DNA of 64,000 nt from Emiliania huxleyi CCMP1516 (lineage: Eukaryota; Haptophyta; Isochrysidales; Noelaerhabdaceae). Of the stretch, positions 61,916-64,000 are shown in pieces (the stretch's first letter is position 1; each line of letters opens with the position of its first letter). A model generated the notes under the pieces. It was not told where the DNA came from. It searched no databases and worked only from the letters and a program-made list of their open reading frames with translations. The DNA is taken from assembly GCF_000372725.1 (NCBI RefSeq), contig NW_005200793.1, positions 200,174 to 264,173 on the forward strand, given 5' to 3'. The position numbers were made by a program, and so were the translations under genes.

Positions 61916-62712
61916 CCCGCGCGCAAGGACAGCTGGCGCAGTGGCAGCCATGGGGAAGGGGCTCTCGTACTCTGGGGTGCGTTCTCTTGTGAACGATCGT
62001 GGCTGTGGGCTGGGCCCCGCGCCGCGCGGGCGCGCGTGCAGTCCCTCGAGGTCCCGCCGGGAGCTGCTCACACAGCCGTACGAGGGGTGGGCGGTGGCGC
62101 GGGAAAGTGGCATAGCCTACCAATGCCACAGAGTGCGAGCATCTCTCAGACACCAGAGAGTGTGTGGGGAGCTGGGTGGAGGGCGGGCACCCTGCCATCA
62201 TCTGGGCGAAGTGTGGGTTAGCGTGCCCGGGTTAGCTCGCGGGTTAGCGCGTGGGTTACCGCGTGGGTTACCGCGCAGAGAAAATAGAATGGAATAGAAC
62301 GCGTCGCCGTTCAACAGACGTTCAACATAACAGTGCTCAGTGGTGGGGGAACGAGATGAGGGGAGATGGAACAGCCTGAGCGCTGAGGGAGGAGAATTCA
62401 ACTCCGGGGGGGCGCGGGGGCCCTAGAGGGTATTCATGCGGGGGGGAGATGGGGTCGGATGGCCCGCCGCAGGCGCCGATTTTTTCGGGATTTGTCTTTT
62501 TTTGCGCAATTTTTCACTTGTTTCATGGGAATTCGGCGTACTTGCGGCCATGCTATCACGCCTTGCGACAGCCTGTCGGCGCTGCTGACCGTGCCATGCT
62601 GCACAATTGATCACCTGCATAGCTCGCGGCCTTAGTATCAAGCATTCAGTGACGATTGATCGTACGGCCAGTAGGAAGGTGTCCTTCCAGCTGCGTGCAC
62701 GCTTCTGACGCA
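61916..62712. other. Shared 3' region of the ankyrin-tail copy
   Basis: Matches 58342-58830 and continues with the dispersed repeat (62420-62755, inverted relative to 54250-54620). Contains GGGTTAGCGYGT units at 62208-62275. Confidence 0.75.
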
Positions 62713-63498
62713 ATGCGCGTCACAAACTGCCTCAGATTGGCTGCTGGCACTCTCGACAGCTCCTTCATCGACGACTTTGTGCCCGAGGCGGACACGCAGT
62801 ACTACATCGTCCTGGCCGGGTACAATGGCCTCACAGGCGCCGCCACAGTGACCGCCACCTACGCCTCGGGCGCGTCGCCCTCGCCGGCGCCGTCTCCCTC
62901 TCCCTCGCCAGCGCCGTCGCCAGTGCCGTCGCCCTCGCCGGTGCCGTCGCCGTTGCCAGTGCCCCCGCCGTCGCCTACGCCGTCGCCGGGTCCGGTCGCT
63001 CCGCCTGGGCTCTTGCCATGCGATGCCTGCGACTTTGCCGTCGAAGTTTTCAATGGCGTCGAGTGCATTCTCATTTCTGATCTCCTCGACCACTCCCCCC
63101 TGGCGCCACCCTTCGCTTCCCCAATCCCGTCGCCGCCTCCGCCGTCGCCGTCGCCGTCGCCGCCTCCACCGCAGAATTGGATCGAATGCGGCAGGCCCGG
63201 TCGGTGCACGGAGGCAGCGAAGTTTGCAGCGCATACAGAGTTGCATGAGGTTCGCTGTTGCTCCGAGACGCGGCTCTCCAATTCGTGGCGCCGGAATCAG
63301 GGTTGCTCGGTGTGGAGTGATTCTCAGGGGCCAGAGATGGGCGAGTGCGCCCACTCCAAGACGTTCTTGGAGGCAACGGCAATTTGTGCCGATGCCGGCG
63401 CTCGCCTCTGCACCCAGGATGAGATAGCAGGCAGCTGCACTCGTGGCACAGGGTGCGGCCATGACCGTGACCTCATTTGGAGCTTTACGACTGATTGA
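62713..63498 (+). CDS. Secreted Cys-rich protein with Pro/Ser-rich linkers (5' truncated)
   Basis: A 261-codon frame from ATG 62713, but the first ~15 codons belong to a dispersed repeat, so the true 5' end is lost or upstream; an AG just before CTCCTTC at 62759 could be a splice acceptor. Residues FIDDFVPEADTQYYIVLAGY through ATVTATY resemble a beta-sandwich of the pre-peptidase C-terminal type. Then come SPSPAPSP / PVPSPSPV linkers like those of algal wall glycoproteins, a short Cys segment, a second PSP linker, and a C-terminal domain HEVRCCSETRL ... CSVWSDS ... FLEATAICADAGARLCTQDE ... GTGCGHDRDLIWSF. That domain resembles one widespread in diatoms and related algae (DUF7495 from memory). 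An extracellular or cell-surface role is inferred. Confidence 0.75.
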   Translation: MRVTNCLRLAAGTLDSSFIDDFVPEADTQYYIVLAGYNGLTGAATVTATYASGASPSPAPSPSPSPAPSPVPSPSPVPSPLPVPPPSPTPSPGPVAPPGLLPCDACDFAVEVFNGVECILISDLLDHSPLAPPFASPIPSPPPPSPSPSPPPPQNWIECGRPGRCTEAAKFAAHTELHEVRCCSETRLSNSWRRNQGCSVWSDSQGPEMGECAHSKTFLEATAICADAGARLCTQDEIAGSCTRGTGCGHDRDLIWSFTTD

Positions 63499-64000
63499 GC
63501 CAAGGAAAGCTTTAATTCATTATCCATCTTTTTATTGGCCCCGCAGCCCCCGAAGTTGTTCATTATTGGCATTTTTTTGCCCCCCTTCCGCCCCTTTCCC
63601 CTGTTTATTTAGAAGATCGATTTCAAGCTCAGATCGATGCTGTCCCTACGGCTTTGGGTGTCCGTGACGCCCCCCTCTTGTTGCATGTCCGTGGAGGATC
63701 TTGTCGAGCGTCCGGTTTTTTGTTTTCCCCATTTTTTTTTTCATGCCCCCGGGACCCTCCCCAAGCCCAATCCCGGGCCCCCCCCCCCCCCCCCCATGTA
63801 CGCGTGTACGCCATATACAGTGTCGGACTCTCGGAGTAATAATCACCGCCCAGGGGCATGTGAGATGTGTAGCCCCCATGTTGATGCCATCGTGCCCGCG
63901 GTGCGCGTCGTGACTCGTGTGGCGCCCGTCCCGTTCTCTTTGGTCTTGCGTGTGTGACCACTTTTAGCACAGCTCTCGTCTCTCTCCCTCGCTCCAAGTT
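63499..64000. other. Downstream flank
   Basis: Homopolymer-rich sequence (runs of T at 63723-63742, C at 63778-63794) with no gene; it probably includes the 3' UTR of the preceding gene. Confidence 0.5.

Overview
The window reads as nuclear DNA of a GC-rich unicellular eukaryote, most likely a microalga of the haptophyte (prymnesiophyte) type; this is an inference. The grounds are very high GC, short spliceosomal introns (about 60-180 bp) with many GC donors, large ankyrin-repeat families with Ala/Glu/Lys-rich tails, proteins built from F-box+RCC1, NHL+BTB and ankyrin+kinase+RING, a plastid-style YgfZ/IBA57 gene, a Pro/Ser-rich Cys-rich secreted protein, and dense short repeats. There are no bacterial operons, Shine-Dalgarno sites or phage modules. 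Two runs of N (100 and 183 bases) mark assembly gaps.

Layout. 0-2 kb: minus-strand YgfZ/IBA57-like gene running off the left edge. 2-7 kb: short dispersed repeats and a GC-rich stretch without a recognisable gene. 7.1-12.1 kb: a 1,687-codon intronless minus-strand gene with ankyrin blocks, protein kinase, RING finger and RGG tail. 12.2-16.5 kb: a Myb/SANT-like small protein, a membrane ankyrin protein with a truncated paralogue, and a GT61-like glycosyltransferase segment. 18.5-21.4 kb: a second ankyrin gene and a spliced Cys-rich gene. 21.5-26.1 kb: a ~1 kb segmental duplication, one copy of which caught a 189-bp element insertion, and an NHL+BTB gene. 26.5-27.7 kb: a large fold-back element with 9-bp target duplications. 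27.8-31.7 kb: small proteins, a WDR76-like N-terminal motif protein, retroelement-like debris and a three-exon J-domain gene. 34-38.7 kb: an F-box/RCC1 gene and a Fringe-like glycosyltransferase with a GC-AG intron. 39-47.3 kb: three further inverted-repeat elements, an Ala-rich membrane protein gene, a tandem 470-bp duplication and an unknown 354-aa gene. 49-51 kb: a ten-exon 2-oxoglutarate/Fe(II) oxygenase that can be assembled exactly by phase. 51-62.4 kb: a nested array of three copies of an ankyrin-gene tail (one longer but frameshifted, two 5'-truncated) mixed with TGTAGAG-rich elements. 62.7-63.5 kb: a Cys-rich secreted-protein fragment.

The genes do not form a pathway. The unifying themes are repeat-driven gene duplication (ankyrin families) and unusual introns. 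In the oxygenase gene seven of nine introns start with GC, and most introns begin with a copy of the first bases of the exon that follows, as expected if introns arose by tandem duplication. Several introns also carry ~10-bp tandem arrays, and three introns in two unrelated genes share one 20-nt motif.
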